Part shown: positions 1 through 6,935 of the stretch, in pieces
Numbering within the stretch: position 1 is the stretch's first letter
Layout: the number at the start of each line of letters is the position of its first letter
Source of the DNA: Actinomycetota bacterium
Lineage (GTDB): Bacteria; Actinomycetota; Actinomycetes; S36-B12; UBA5976
Assembly: GCA_017853815.1 (NCBI GenBank)
Contig: JAFMIT010000065.1
Span: forward strand, 1-9,221
Length of the DNA stretch: 9,221 nt
Reading direction: 5' to 3'
Made by a program: the position numbers and the translations under genes
The notes under the pieces: model-generated
What the model saw: the letters and a program-made list of their open reading frames with translations, nothing else
What the model was told of the DNA's origin: nothing
The model's database searches: none

Positions 1-928
1 CGAGCAACCGGCTGTGTAGGTAGAACACGTCGCCTGGGTAAGCCTCGCGGCCTGGCGGACGACGGAGCAAGAGGGACACTGCACGGTATGCCTCAGCCTG
101 CTTCGACAAGTCGTCGAAAATGATAAGGACGTGCTGGCCCTGGTACATCCAGTGCTGACCAATGGCCGAGCCGGTGTACGGAGCGAGGTACTTGAAGCCA
201 GCTGGGTCAGAAGCAGGAGCCGCAACGATGGTGGTGTACTCCATCGCGCCGTTCTCTTCGAGAGCACCCTTAACAGCCGCAATGGTCGAACCCTTTTGAC
301 CGATCGCAACGTAGATGCACTTGACCTGCTTCTTGGGATCACCAGTGGCCCAGTTGGCCTTCTGGTTGATGATCGTGTCGATGGCAACAGCAGTCTTGCC
401 AGTCTGACGGTCACCAATGATGAGCTGGCGCTGGCCGCGACCGATAGCGGTCATCGAGTCAATCGCCTTGATGCCGGTAGCCATTGGCTCTTTCACAGGC
501 TGACGCTGAACGACGGTTGGCGCCTGAAGTTCGAGTGCACGGTTTGCTTCAGCAACGATCGGACCATGGCCATCGATGGGATTGCCCAGTGGATCGACAA
601 CGCGACCCAAGAAGCCATCGCCAACTGGCACAGAGAGGATCTCGCCGGTGCGACGCACGGTCTGGCCTTCGGCCACCTTTGCGCCATCGCCGAGCAACAC
701 GACGCCGATTTCTTGAACGTCGAGGTTGAGTGCGAGACCACGAAGGCCGCCTTCAAACTCCAACAATTCGTTGGTCATTGCCGAGTGGAGACCTTCAACG
801 CGGGCAATACCGTCACCAGTCTCAAGCACGCGACCAACTTCGTCGCGGGTTGTGGCCGGCGCGTACGACGCGACGTTGCGCTCAATGGCGGCGCGGATTT
901 CGTCCGGGCGGATCGAAAGCTCCGTCAT
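1..928 (-). CDS. atpA: F1Fo ATP synthase subunit alpha, N-terminal 309 residues (partial)
   Basis: This is the alpha subunit of the F1 head, the non-catalytic nucleotide-binding partner of beta on the cytoplasmic face of the membrane. The reading frame opens at an ATG whose upstream mRNA contains AGGAAGCAGGA, a suitable Shine-Dalgarno region, and runs without a stop to the left edge, so the last 200 or so residues are missing from the window. Visible in the translation are the beta-barrel region (about residues 28-95), the segment GRVVDPLGNPIDG (108-120), the Walker A loop GDRQTGKT (172-179), the QKGST motif (211-215) and the Walker B strand LIIFDD (268-273). The gene lies 30 bases after atpH on the same strand. 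Genes for gamma, beta and epsilon would be expected beyond the edge (inference). A long open frame on the plus strand across this gene (131-1138) is a shadow. Confidence 0.98.
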   Translation of the reverse strand, partial: MTELSIRPDEIRAAIERNVASYAPATTRDEVGRVLETGDGIARVEGLHSAMTNELLEFEGGLRGLALNLDVQEIGVVLLGDGAKVAEGQTVRRTGEILSVPVGDGFLGRVVDPLGNPIDGHGPIVAEANRALELQAPTVVQRQPVKEPMATGIKAIDSMTAIGRGQRQLIIGDRQTGKTAVAIDTIINQKANWATGDPKKQVKCIYVAIGQKGSTIAAVKGALEENGAMEYTTIVAAPASDPAGFKYLAPYTGSAIGQHWMYQGQHVLIIFDDLSKQAEAYRAVSLLLRRPPGREAYPGDVFYLHSRLL

Positions 929-958
929 GATGTCCTGCTTCCTGTGTGTTTAATCTCG

Positions 959-1768
959 TTAGCCGACGAGTGCGCGTCGGGCCTGTTCGAGGCGGGTTCT
1001 AATGCTTCCGTCGATCACGTCATCATTGAGGCGAACCGAAATGCCGCCGATGATGCTGGGATCAACAATGAGGTTGAGACTGACCTCGCGGCCAGCAAGG
1101 CGACCAAGCACAGCGGCCAACCGCTGAGACTGATCTGAGGTGAGCTCGGTAACAGCTCGGACATCTGCGACGATGCGACTGCGAGCTTCAGCGGCGCTGA
1201 CAGACAGGCGGCGAAGAGCGACGTCAACCCGTCGACCTCGCAAGTTCGCTGCGGCATGCTCGAGAAGAGTCAGGGTGCCCTGAGCACTTCGACCACCAAG
1301 CACGTCTTTGACGACCGCGGACTTGGCGGTGCCGGGTAGAGCCGGATTCGTCAGTGCCATCTGCAATTCGGAATTGGCATCTACCGCGCGAGAGAAAGCG
1401 AAAATTTCTTTCTCCACACGGTCCAATTCGCCTGCCTTGTCTGCGAGTGCAAAGACAACAAAAGCCGCAATGTCCTCGACAGCGTCGACAATGTCATCTG
1501 ATGATGACCAACGCTGCGAGGCCGCTTGGGCCAGGATGTCTACAGCCGTACCCGTCAACTGTGATCCAAACAGTTCGCGCACCAGCGCGACGCGTGAATC
1601 AACTGATTGACCGTTGTCCGACATTGCTACTCGAAGCGCTTTATCGCTCGACAGCAACGATGCTGCGCTTAGCAATTGCGATGGAGTACTAGCGAAATCT
1701 GACTGCCCACTCTGCTGCGAGACATAGCCGCGCAGTGAGTTGAGAGCCTCCCGACTGGAACCGAGCAT
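959..1768 (-). CDS. atpH: F1Fo ATP synthase subunit delta (long actinobacterial form)
   Basis: The delta subunit ties the top of the F1 head to the b stalk. The product is 269 residues, against about 180 in most bacteria and about 270 in Streptomyces-type actinobacteria. The N-terminus (M..SREAL) resembles the Streptomyces protein as I recall it. The C-terminal signature DPSIIGGISVRLNDDVIDGS (about 236-255) is the characteristic delta/OSCP ending. The ATG overlaps the atpF stop by one base (TAATG), and a strong GGAGGG lies 6 bases before it inside the end of atpF, so translation is probably coupled. It is an independent gene here, not a b-delta fusion as in mycobacteria. Confidence 0.96.
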   Translation of the reverse strand: MLGSSREALNSLRGYVSQQSGQSDFASTPSQLLSAASLLSSDKALRVAMSDNGQSVDSRVALVRELFGSQLTGTAVDILAQAASQRWSSSDDIVDAVEDIAAFVVFALADKAGELDRVEKEIFAFSRAVDANSELQMALTNPALPGTAKSAVVKDVLGGRSAQGTLTLLEHAAANLRGRRVDVALRRLSVSAAEARSRIVADVRAVTELTSDQSQRLAAVLGRLAGREVSLNLIVDPSIIGGISVRLNDDVIDGSIRTRLEQARRALVG

Positions 1769-2310
1769 TAGCGACCCTCCGCAGCCTGACGCTCGAGGTC
1801 GGCGATGAACGCATCGATGACAGCACGCGAACGAGCATCATCTTTGAGCGATTCACCAACGACGCGCGATGCCAAGTCAAGTGCCAAAGCACCGACTTCA
1901 CGCTCGAGGGAGGACTGAGCCTGTGATCGTTCGAGAGCAACCTGTTCTTGAGCACGAGCAGTCACTGTGGCAGCGGCGGCCTGAGCCTCAACCTTTGCCT
2001 GTTCAATAACTGCGCGCTTCTCATCAGTGGCAGCTGCGCGAATTGCCGACGCTTCGGAGCGGGCTTCTGCCAGCTGCGAGTTGTACTGAGCAAGTGCGGC
2101 TTGTGCTTCCTGTTGCGCCGACGCGGCCCGCTGGATTCCGCCTTCAATTTCGTTGGCACGTGCTTCGAGCGTCTTGTTAACTCGTGGGAACACGAATTTT
2201 GCAAGCAACCCAAAAACGATGCCAAAAGCGACAGTGCCGATGACCAATTCATCAAGCGGAACCCGCAAGATGTTTGGCGACTCAGATGCCGACAAGAGAA
2301 GTGAGAACAC
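1768..2310 (-). CDS. atpF: F1Fo ATP synthase subunit b
   Basis: The b subunit forms the peripheral stalk that holds the F1 head to the membrane sector. The 180-residue product has a short N-terminus, one membrane helix (about 22-41, ending in FVFPRVNK), then a long alanine-, glutamine- and glutamate-rich coiled coil (about 45-150) and a C-terminal delta-binding region containing LASRVVGESLKDDARS. The start is a GTG with AGGA about 6 bases upstream. The protein begins directly before the membrane helix with about 20 residues, usual for actinobacterial b subunits. It lies 24 bases after atpE and overlaps atpH by one base. Confidence 0.96.
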   Translation of the reverse strand: MFSLLLSASESPNILRVPLDELVIGTVAFGIVFGLLAKFVFPRVNKTLEARANEIEGGIQRAASAQQEAQAALAQYNSQLAEARSEASAIRAAATDEKRAVIEQAKVEAQAAAATVTARAQEQVALERSQAQSSLEREVGALALDLASRVVGESLKDDARSRAVIDAFIADLERQAAEGR

Positions 2311-2334
2311 GAACGTTCCTAACGATGTATGGGA

Positions 2335-2562
2335 TTACTTACCGAAAACGAATGGAACAACGAAGCCGATAAGAGCAAGAGCTTCAGCAAGAGCGAAGCC
2401 CAAGATCATGTTCTGGCGGATGACGCCATAAGCCTCTGGCTGGCGGGCAATTGCCTGAACGCCCTGACCAAAGATGATGCCGATACCGATACCAGGTCCG
2501 ATAGCAGCAAGACCGTAACCGATGGCACCGAGTGAGCCAGTTACCTCTGCAATGAGTGACAT
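2335..2562 (-). CDS. atpE: F1Fo ATP synthase subunit c (proton-type rotor subunit)
   Basis: The c subunit is a two-helix hairpin that assembles into the rotor ring of Fo. From the chosen start it is 75 residues: helix 1 with the glycine-rich AAIGPGIGIGIIFGQG, the polar loop RQPE (40-43), and helix 2 with the ion-binding glutamate E60 in ALAEALALIG. The glutamine of helix 1 and the residue after the glutamate that bind sodium in Na+-type rings are replaced by Ile and Ala, so proton coupling is inferred. Two in-frame ATGs lie six bases apart (2568 and 2562). The AAGGA at 2575-2571 is only 2 bases from the first but 8 from the second, so the second is preferred; the other choice adds Met-Asn. 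A hairpin lies just upstream. Confidence 0.97.
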   Translation of the reverse strand: MSLIAEVTGSLGAIGYGLAAIGPGIGIGIIFGQGVQAIARQPEAYGVIRQNMILGFALAEALALIGFVVPFVFGK

Positions 2563-2570
2563 GTTCATTT

Positions 2571-2575
2571 TCCTT
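2571..2575 (-). promoter_or_regulatory. Shine-Dalgarno of atpE (decides the start)
   Basis: The mRNA reads AAGGA here, followed by AA-ATG-AAC-ATG. Spacing is 2 bases to the first ATG and 8 to the second, which favours initiation at 2562. Confidence 0.6.
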
Positions 2576-2583
2576 CTGTCGAT

Positions 2584-2601
2584 GTCAGTGCGAACACTGA
2601 C
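2584..2601 (-). promoter_or_regulatory. UUCG-loop hairpin in the atpB-atpE intergenic mRNA
   Basis: In the mRNA strand the sequence is GUCAGUG-UUCG-CACUGAC: a perfect 7-base-pair stem closed by a UUCG tetraloop. It sits 12 bases after the atpB stop and 8 bases before the atpE Shine-Dalgarno. No U-tract follows, so it is not an intrinsic terminator. UUCG loops are known to be unusually stable, although the best-studied ones are closed by C-G and this one by G-C. A role in transcript stability, processing or raising atpE translation is inference; the c subunit is needed in many copies per complex. Confidence 0.6.
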
Positions 2602-2613
2602 GTTGGGTTGTGT

Positions 2614-3471
2614 TTAGTGCTCCGCATGCAACGAGCCGCTGATGTAAACGGCCGTTAGCAACGTAAAAATAAATGCCTGCAAGCCTTGAATAAACATTTC
2701 AAAGCCGGTCAGAACAACAGTGACCAAGAAACTAGCTGCCGCACCGAATGCGCCAACAAAGTTGGGGCCAACGAGGTACCAGGCGGCCACGGTGAACGTG
2801 GTCAAAAGCAAGTGGCCTGCGAACATGTTCGCAAACAAACGGATGGCCTGCGTGGCTGGTCGCGTCACGAGCAACTGCAAAAGCTCCAGCGGTGACAGCA
2901 AGAGGTACATCGCCTTGGGCACGCCGGGAGGGAACATCGCGTTAGTGAAGAACTTCACTGGTCCTTGGTGCTTCATTCCGAGGAACAAGTACGTCAAGAA
3001 CACAATGAGCGTTAGCGAGACTGGGAAGGCCAGATTCGACATGACTGGGAACTGCGCCCCAGGAATAACCGACATCAAGTTGGCAATCCACACAAAGAAA
3101 AAGATTGTGGCGAGGAATGGCACAAAGCGATCGCCGTCTTTGCCGATGACCTCGCGTGCAATCTGGTCGCGCACAAACAGGTAGGCGTATTCGCCGAGCG
3201 ACTGAATCTTGCTCGGCACCAAGCGAGGTGCGCGGAAGGCCGCGAAGAAGAAGCCCAAAACAATCACCATCACCAAGCCGAGGAGAACCACGGTCTTTGT
3301 GATGGTGAAGTCCATGCCGAGCAGATTGAAAGTTGCATACGGCTCGAGGAAAAAGATTTCGGCACTCGGCGCTGGGAAACCGCAGCCGAGGTCATTCATC
3401 AAGTGTTGATTTGCGCAGTCAGCAGATTCGCTCATTGCCAAATGCACCGAAGTAGAGATGTGGTGGCTCAT
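2614..3471 (-). CDS. atpB: F1Fo ATP synthase subunit a
   Basis: The a subunit is the membrane stator of Fo and forms the proton half-channels against the c ring. The 285-residue product has the N-terminal actinobacterial motif GCGFPAP (about 29-35), several membrane helices from about residue 60 on, and the segment containing the essential arginine, ATQAIRLFANMFAGH (R211), followed by the last helices with FEMFIQGLQAFIFTLL. The ATG overlaps the stop of the preceding gene by one base (TAATG). An AGGAGG lies 11 bases before it inside the end of that gene, a slightly long spacing. Later in-frame Met codons (13 and 26) lack a ribosome-binding site, so the first was kept. Confidence 0.97.
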   Translation of the reverse strand: MSHHISTSVHLAMSESADCANQHLMNDLGCGFPAPSAEIFFLEPYATFNLLGMDFTITKTVVLLGLVMVIVLGFFFAAFRAPRLVPSKIQSLGEYAYLFVRDQIAREVIGKDGDRFVPFLATIFFFVWIANLMSVIPGAQFPVMSNLAFPVSLTLIVFLTYLFLGMKHQGPVKFFTNAMFPPGVPKAMYLLLSPLELLQLLVTRPATQAIRLFANMFAGHLLLTTFTVAAWYLVGPNFVGAFGAAASFLVTVVLTGFEMFIQGLQAFIFTLLTAVYISGSLHAEH

Positions 3472-3719
3472 TACTTCGGGTTCCTCCTGCTTGAAGGTTG
3501 GCTAATTCGAACGTATGTCAGGTAGAGCGACAGGCATATTCCGACTAGTGCGCCAAAGGCAGTGAATGCCTCACGGTTTCCGAGCCATGTTCCAATCACC
3601 CAGCCGAGACCTCCGTAAAACAACAAACCGGCAAGAAGATAGCCAACGGCACTCCATGCCAAGTCAGCTGTCTTGCGGTCTTCGTCCTTGGATGGGAAGC
3701 GGTCTCCAGGCATCGACAC
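3471..3719 (-). CDS. AtpZ-like two-helix membrane protein of the ATP synthase operon
   Basis: This 82-residue protein has a charged N-terminus (1-20), two predicted membrane helices (about 23-46 and 52-70) with glycine-rich stretches GYLLAGLLFYGGLGWVIG and FGALVGICLSLYL, and a basic tail. Length, topology and position just before atpB match the AtpZ/AtpI (ATPase gene 1) family, small accessory proteins encoded at the head of many atp operons and proposed to aid assembly or Mg2+ handling. The start is GTG (3719), with ATG two codons later (3713). Neither has a Shine-Dalgarno, but a -10-like TATGCT lies 6 bases before the GTG. The end is translationally coupled to atpB. Family assignment is by pattern, not by search. 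Confidence 0.8.
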   Translation of the reverse strand: MSMPGDRFPSKDEDRKTADLAWSAVGYLLAGLLFYGGLGWVIGTWLGNREAFTAFGALVGICLSLYLTYVRISQPSSRRNPK

Positions 3720-3725
3720 GGCCGA

Positions 3726-3731
3726 AGCATA
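3726..3731 (-). promoter_or_regulatory. possible -10 element for a leaderless transcript starting at the AtpZ-like gene
   Basis: TATGCT on the minus strand ends 6 bases before the GTG of a gene with no Shine-Dalgarno. In actinobacteria a TANNNT motif at this distance commonly marks leaderless transcripts. No convincing -35 is visible, and a match to this loose pattern by chance is likely. Confidence 0.22.
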
Positions 3732-3746
3732 CAGGCTCAGACGAGT

Positions 3747-4193
3747 TTAGAACTCCCGGGGGTCGGGGGTCCGATCCTGCTCTGGACCGCTTCCGGGGAC
3801 CACCGTCAACGTCTTAAATCGGCTAAATGCGACCACTTCTACGGTCGTCCACACCAGCGTCAGAAGCACAATCGTGAGACCGAAAACTTTGGTATCAAAA
3901 AGGGTCGTATCGCGAAACAGCAAGAGAAGTACGAACATCGCGAGAATCTTCAGTACGTACGACAACAGGGCCGCGGTCATACCGAGCCGGACGTCCTTGG
4001 ACATCATGCGTGTGACGAAAATGTGTGATGACAGGAAGAAGCCCAACACCAAGACGGAAGCGAACACTGCGCCAATGAGCCCATCGGTGGAGCTGACGAA
4101 CCACGCTACGACTGCACTCAAAAATCCCGCGATGGCGGTCGCAATCAAGGCAGGACGAACAACTTCTGGGGACATAACCCGATTGTGGCACAC
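3747..4193 (-). CDS. atpI: AtpI-like membrane protein (ATP synthase protein I)
   Basis: The product has 148 residues with four predicted membrane helices (about 14-33, 38-60, 70-93 and 101-123) and a polar, proline- and acid-containing tail (131-148). Four helices, this size and a position at the head of the atp genes match ATP synthase protein I, which in other bacteria is proposed to help c-ring assembly or stability. There are few family-specific motifs, so the name rests largely on topology and context. The start is uncertain: GTG at 4193 or ATG at 4175 (six codons shorter), neither with a good Shine-Dalgarno; an in-frame stop shortly upstream excludes a longer protein. It follows the TPR gene by 31 bases and precedes the AtpZ-like gene by 27. 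Confidence 0.78.
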   Translation of the reverse strand: MCHNRVMSPEVVRPALIATAIAGFLSAVVAWFVSSTDGLIGAVFASVLVLGFFLSSHIFVTRMMSKDVRLGMTAALLSYVLKILAMFVLLLLFRDTTLFDTKVFGLTIVLLTLVWTTVEVVAFSRFKTLTVVPGSGPEQDRTPDPREF

Positions 4194-4208
4194 ATCGTCT
4201 GATCGCTG

Positions 4209-4224
4209 ACCTCAAGAATGAGGC
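4209..4224 (-). other. small hairpin between the TPR gene and atpI
   Basis: The mRNA reads GCCUCA-UUCU-UGAGGU: five Watson-Crick pairs plus a closing G-U pair around a 4-base loop, directly after the TPR stop. The GAGG in its 3' arm resembles a Shine-Dalgarno but is 15 or more bases from the atpI start. No U-tract follows, so it is unlikely to terminate transcription. The stem is short and could arise by chance. Confidence 0.3.
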
Positions 4225-5748
4225 CTAGAGATCTGGCGCCTCGCCGGTTTCGGCAATGAGTTCCTTCACACGGCGAGCTCGCAATTTCGCCATGCCAGCA
4301 GCCACGGCCGCTTCTTGAAGTTCAAGCGCCTTGTCGTATCGGCTGAATCGAAAGTAGAGAGCATGAGCCATCGCGAGATTCTCAGCTGCTTCAGACATCT
4401 GCAATTCTGCTTGGGCTTTGGCCAGCAACTCATACGCCCTTGCGTCACACGCCCGGTATTCCATGTTCTCGAGCTCTGGCATGCGACTGTTCACCAAATC
4501 GATCACGGCAAGAAAATCCTTGTGGTGCCACGCCACCTCGGCCGCCGCCATCCGCATGCGTCGCACCCGATCGGCATCTCCTTCGAGACCCACCGCGTTC
4601 TCATACGGCGCTTGATCTTCAAACGTCGCCACGAGGTCGTCTCCACGACCTAGCTCCGCGAGACTTTCCAACTTGCTCAAGTACGCCTCAGCTGCCTGAA
4701 TGGCATCGACGTCGGGCCATCCGTTCTCATGCCCGTAGTCGAGCATTCCCGTCGCGCTGCGAACTATCCATTCGTGGTCTTGACGTTCGACGGCAATCGG
4801 ATGCGCCACTGCCGCAGCAACGACGTAATCAAAATCGAGAGTCTCACCAATCGAATCAAAAATCATGATCGCAGCTTTGGCGGTCTCATACGCGAGGTCG
4901 AGCCGCTCGGTCTGGCGATAGTTGTTGGCGAGCCAGGCTTTAGCTGACGCCATTGATGAAAAATCTTCGTGACGTGACGCGACTGCCCACACGTTGTCGA
5001 GGACTTCTTCGGCCGGCGCAAACTCATCCCGCAAGTCATGCAATCGACCGAGGCGCAACCCTTGGACGACAATCATTTTGCGGCGGTCCGCCGCCACCGC
5101 AAGCTCATACGAATTCTTCATCAGCACCAAAGCCATGTTGGTATCGCCGAGCAATTCGTGGCAATGCGCCAACATCGCATCAGTATCAATGACTCGATGC
5201 ACCTGCTGATGACGCTTCCACACCTCGCGCGCTGACTCATAAACGGGAATCGCTTCGATGTGCAGATCAGATGCGACCAGAGCGTTGGCGTGCGCACTCA
5301 AGAGTTCTGCAAGCAAGTGATCATTGTTTGCCATCTCTGCATACGTTTGACCTTCTTTGGCGACGCGAACCGCTTCTTCGTAATTCTCGAGCTGCATTAA
5401 TCCGTCGATGGCATGACGGATCGAGTTGGCGGCACTGGACTCGTCGCTCTCGCTCAACAAAAACGGCACCGACCGCATGTAGGCGTCGACAGACTCTGAA
5501 TACTGCTCGAGGAAGAAGCAGCAGATGCCAACTCGCGTCCACGCCTCCCCTTGGACTCGTGAATCCTGCAGCTGTTCACCGATCTGTACCGCCTGTTCGG
5601 ACACCGCTACCGACTCGGCATACGAACGCTGATCGAGAAGCCGGCTGGACAACACCAGTGCGGTGTCGGCTTTTTCCATATGTTGCGTCTCATTAAGACG
5701 TTCCCAGAGATCCCGAATCGAAAGTTCGGACAGCTGCTCGTAATCCAT
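4225..5748 (-). CDS. TPR-repeat solenoid protein of unknown function
   Basis: The 507-residue protein is almost entirely helical and is built of tetratricopeptide-like repeats. Clear units lie at about 28-63, 67-101, 105-140, 145-181, 187-221 and 228-260, with typical spacing and small/aromatic positions (for example GICCFFLEQYSESVDAY and LENYEEAVRVAKEG). Repeats continue less regularly to about 490, and the tail is basic, then acidic. There is no signal peptide, membrane helix or recognisable catalytic or DNA-binding domain, so it is probably a cytoplasmic protein-binding scaffold or regulator. The start is the ATG at 5748, with AAAGGGG 5 bases upstream; a frame extension to a TTG at 5766 would put that Shine-Dalgarno inside the gene. 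The gene lies between wecA and atpI, a place where I do not recall a TPR gene in well-known actinobacteria. A weak -10-like TACTTT at 5770-5765 could give it its own promoter. Confidence 0.88.
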   Translation of the reverse strand: MDYEQLSELSIRDLWERLNETQHMEKADTALVLSSRLLDQRSYAESVAVSEQAVQIGEQLQDSRVQGEAWTRVGICCFFLEQYSESVDAYMRSVPFLLSESDESSAANSIRHAIDGLMQLENYEEAVRVAKEGQTYAEMANNDHLLAELLSAHANALVASDLHIEAIPVYESAREVWKRHQQVHRVIDTDAMLAHCHELLGDTNMALVLMKNSYELAVAADRRKMIVVQGLRLGRLHDLRDEFAPAEEVLDNVWAVASRHEDFSSMASAKAWLANNYRQTERLDLAYETAKAAIMIFDSIGETLDFDYVVAAAVAHPIAVERQDHEWIVRSATGMLDYGHENGWPDVDAIQAAEAYLSKLESLAELGRGDDLVATFEDQAPYENAVGLEGDADRVRRMRMAAAEVAWHHKDFLAVIDLVNSRMPELENMEYRACDARAYELLAKAQAELQMSEAAENLAMAHALYFRFSRYDKALELQEAAVAAGMAKLRARRVKELIAETGEAPDL

Positions 5749-5753
5749 CGCAT

Positions 5754-5760
5754 CCCCTTT
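5754..5760 (-). promoter_or_regulatory. Shine-Dalgarno of the TPR gene (decides the start)
   Basis: The mRNA reads AAAGGGG, then ATGCG, then the ATG at 5748. The 5-base spacing supports this ATG over the TTG at 5766, which would make the site part of the coding sequence. Confidence 0.65.
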
Positions 5761-5811
5761 GTTCAAAGTAGGGCGCGAAGGTAAGACCGACCACTGACAT
5801 TTCCGTCGTGG

Positions 5812-6924
5812 CTAGCGGGCGGCCCCCGAGGTGGCTCCTCGCAGCTTGGCGGGGTCCGGCTTGCGCATCACATACACGAGGTAGGTGAAGCCGACCAAGA
5901 ACAACACAGCCACTGCATACAACGGCAAGAAGGTCAGGGACACCGCCGAGAACGACACCAAACCTGCCCACGCATACATCAGCAGCGCAGCGCGCTTGAC
6001 CGAGTGCCCGCGCTGCAACAAGCGGTGATGCAAGTGCTCTTTGTCCGGTGTGAACGGCGACTGCCCACGCCGCACGCGGCGCAAAATCGCGAGAATCATG
6101 TCGAGCAGCGGCAACGCAATAACTGCCAGTGGCAACAACAACGGCAACAACGTCGGCGCGAGCGAGGTGCCTTCGAGAGCGTTGGGATCGACGCGGCCCG
6201 TGAGTGTGATGATCGATGACGCCAACAAGAGACCTAACAACATCGAACCCGTGTCGCCCATAAAGATGCGGGCCGGATTGAAGTTATGCGGCAAGAAACC
6301 AAGCGTCATGCCCGCGAGACAGGCGCCAATCAGTGTCGAAAGCGTTGCGCGTTCAAGTCCAAACTGCACCGACAACCAGTAGCTATAGAGAAACGACGCG
6401 AGCGCCGTGATTCCGATGACACCTGACGCAAGACCATCAAGACCATCAATGAAGTTCACCGCGTTGATGGTCACGAGCACAACAAGCACCGTCAACAGCA
6501 CCGATGTCATCGGATCCAAGATTGTCGCGTTACCCAAAGGCAACCAGATGAAACCCACGCCTTTGAAAGCTAGCCAGCCAGCAGCGAGTGCCTGACCCGC
6601 GAACTTTGTTGGCGCATCAATCTCGTACCGATCATCAATCAGACCGAGTACGACAATCACCAATGCCGCCACAAAAATTGCCTGAGCCGCACCCGTGTCG
6701 TCGAACACCGCGCTCATCATGCGCAGTTTGCTCGCAAGCAGCAGCGCCACTGACAAACCAAGAAACATCGCGAGTCCACCCCAGCGCGGAGTGACCTCCT
6801 TATGCACATCGCGTTCGCGAATTGCTGTCATCGCGCCTACGCGAATGGCGAGTGCCCGCACAACAGGTGTCATGAGATATGTGACTGCTGCTGCCGCAAA
6901 AAGACAGAGCAGATACTCACGCAT
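5812..6924 (-). CDS. wecA: WecA/Rfe-type polyprenyl-phosphate GlcNAc-1-phosphate transferase
   Basis: This integral membrane enzyme of the MraY/WecA/TagO family transfers a sugar-1-phosphate, usually GlcNAc-1-P from UDP-GlcNAc, to polyprenyl phosphate on the inner face of the membrane, the first step of cell-envelope polymer synthesis (arabinogalactan linker in mycobacteria). The 370-residue product has about eleven membrane helices and all family motifs: TPRWGG (45-50), the DD pair at 97-98 in LGLIDDRYEI, NAVNFIDGLDGLASG (154-168), FMGDTGSM (221-228) and the histidine motif PDKEHLHHRL (293-302). A separate MraY is expected elsewhere; the HLHHRL box and link to atp genes fit WecA/Rfe better than MraY. 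The ATG lies 11 bases after the glyA stop with no clear Shine-Dalgarno, so it may depend on reinitiation. The exact sugar and final polymer cannot be read from the sequence. Confidence 0.93.
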   Translation of the reverse strand: MREYLLCLFAAAAVTYLMTPVVRALAIRVGAMTAIRERDVHKEVTPRWGGLAMFLGLSVALLLASKLRMMSAVFDDTGAAQAIFVAALVIVVLGLIDDRYEIDAPTKFAGQALAAGWLAFKGVGFIWLPLGNATILDPMTSVLLTVLVVLVTINAVNFIDGLDGLASGVIGITALASFLYSYWLSVQFGLERATLSTLIGACLAGMTLGFLPHNFNPARIFMGDTGSMLLGLLLASSIITLTGRVDPNALEGTSLAPTLLPLLLPLAVIALPLLDMILAILRRVRRGQSPFTPDKEHLHHRLLQRGHSVKRAALLMYAWAGLVSFSAVSLTFLPLYAVAVLFLVGFTYLVYVMRKPDPAKLRGATSGAAR

Positions 6925-6935
6925 GACGCTAGAGA

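Noticed and set aside
131..1138. A 335-codon open frame on the plus strand
   Set aside because: It lies opposite atpA and the end of atpH, both of which have unmistakable family motifs. Its translation shows no recognisable domain, and its length is explained by codon bias in the true genes.
2335..2562. Possible sodium-binding c subunit
   Set aside because: The glutamine of helix 1 and the Ser/Thr after the helix 2 glutamate are absent, so a proton-type ring is expected.
3743..3755. Inverted repeat GAGTT-TAG-AACTC at the atpI stop
   Set aside because: A 5-base-pair stem with a 3-base loop and no U-tract is too weak for a terminator and easily arises by chance.
5271..5696. A 141-codon plus-strand frame opposite the TPR gene
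   Set aside because: The translation is arginine- and threonine-rich and of low coherence, typical of a shadow; the minus-strand frame has regular TPR periodicity and a good Shine-Dalgarno.
6431..6450. Direct repeat AGACCATCA within wecA
   Set aside because: It encodes the conserved active-site motif IDGLDGL and is explained by the protein sequence.
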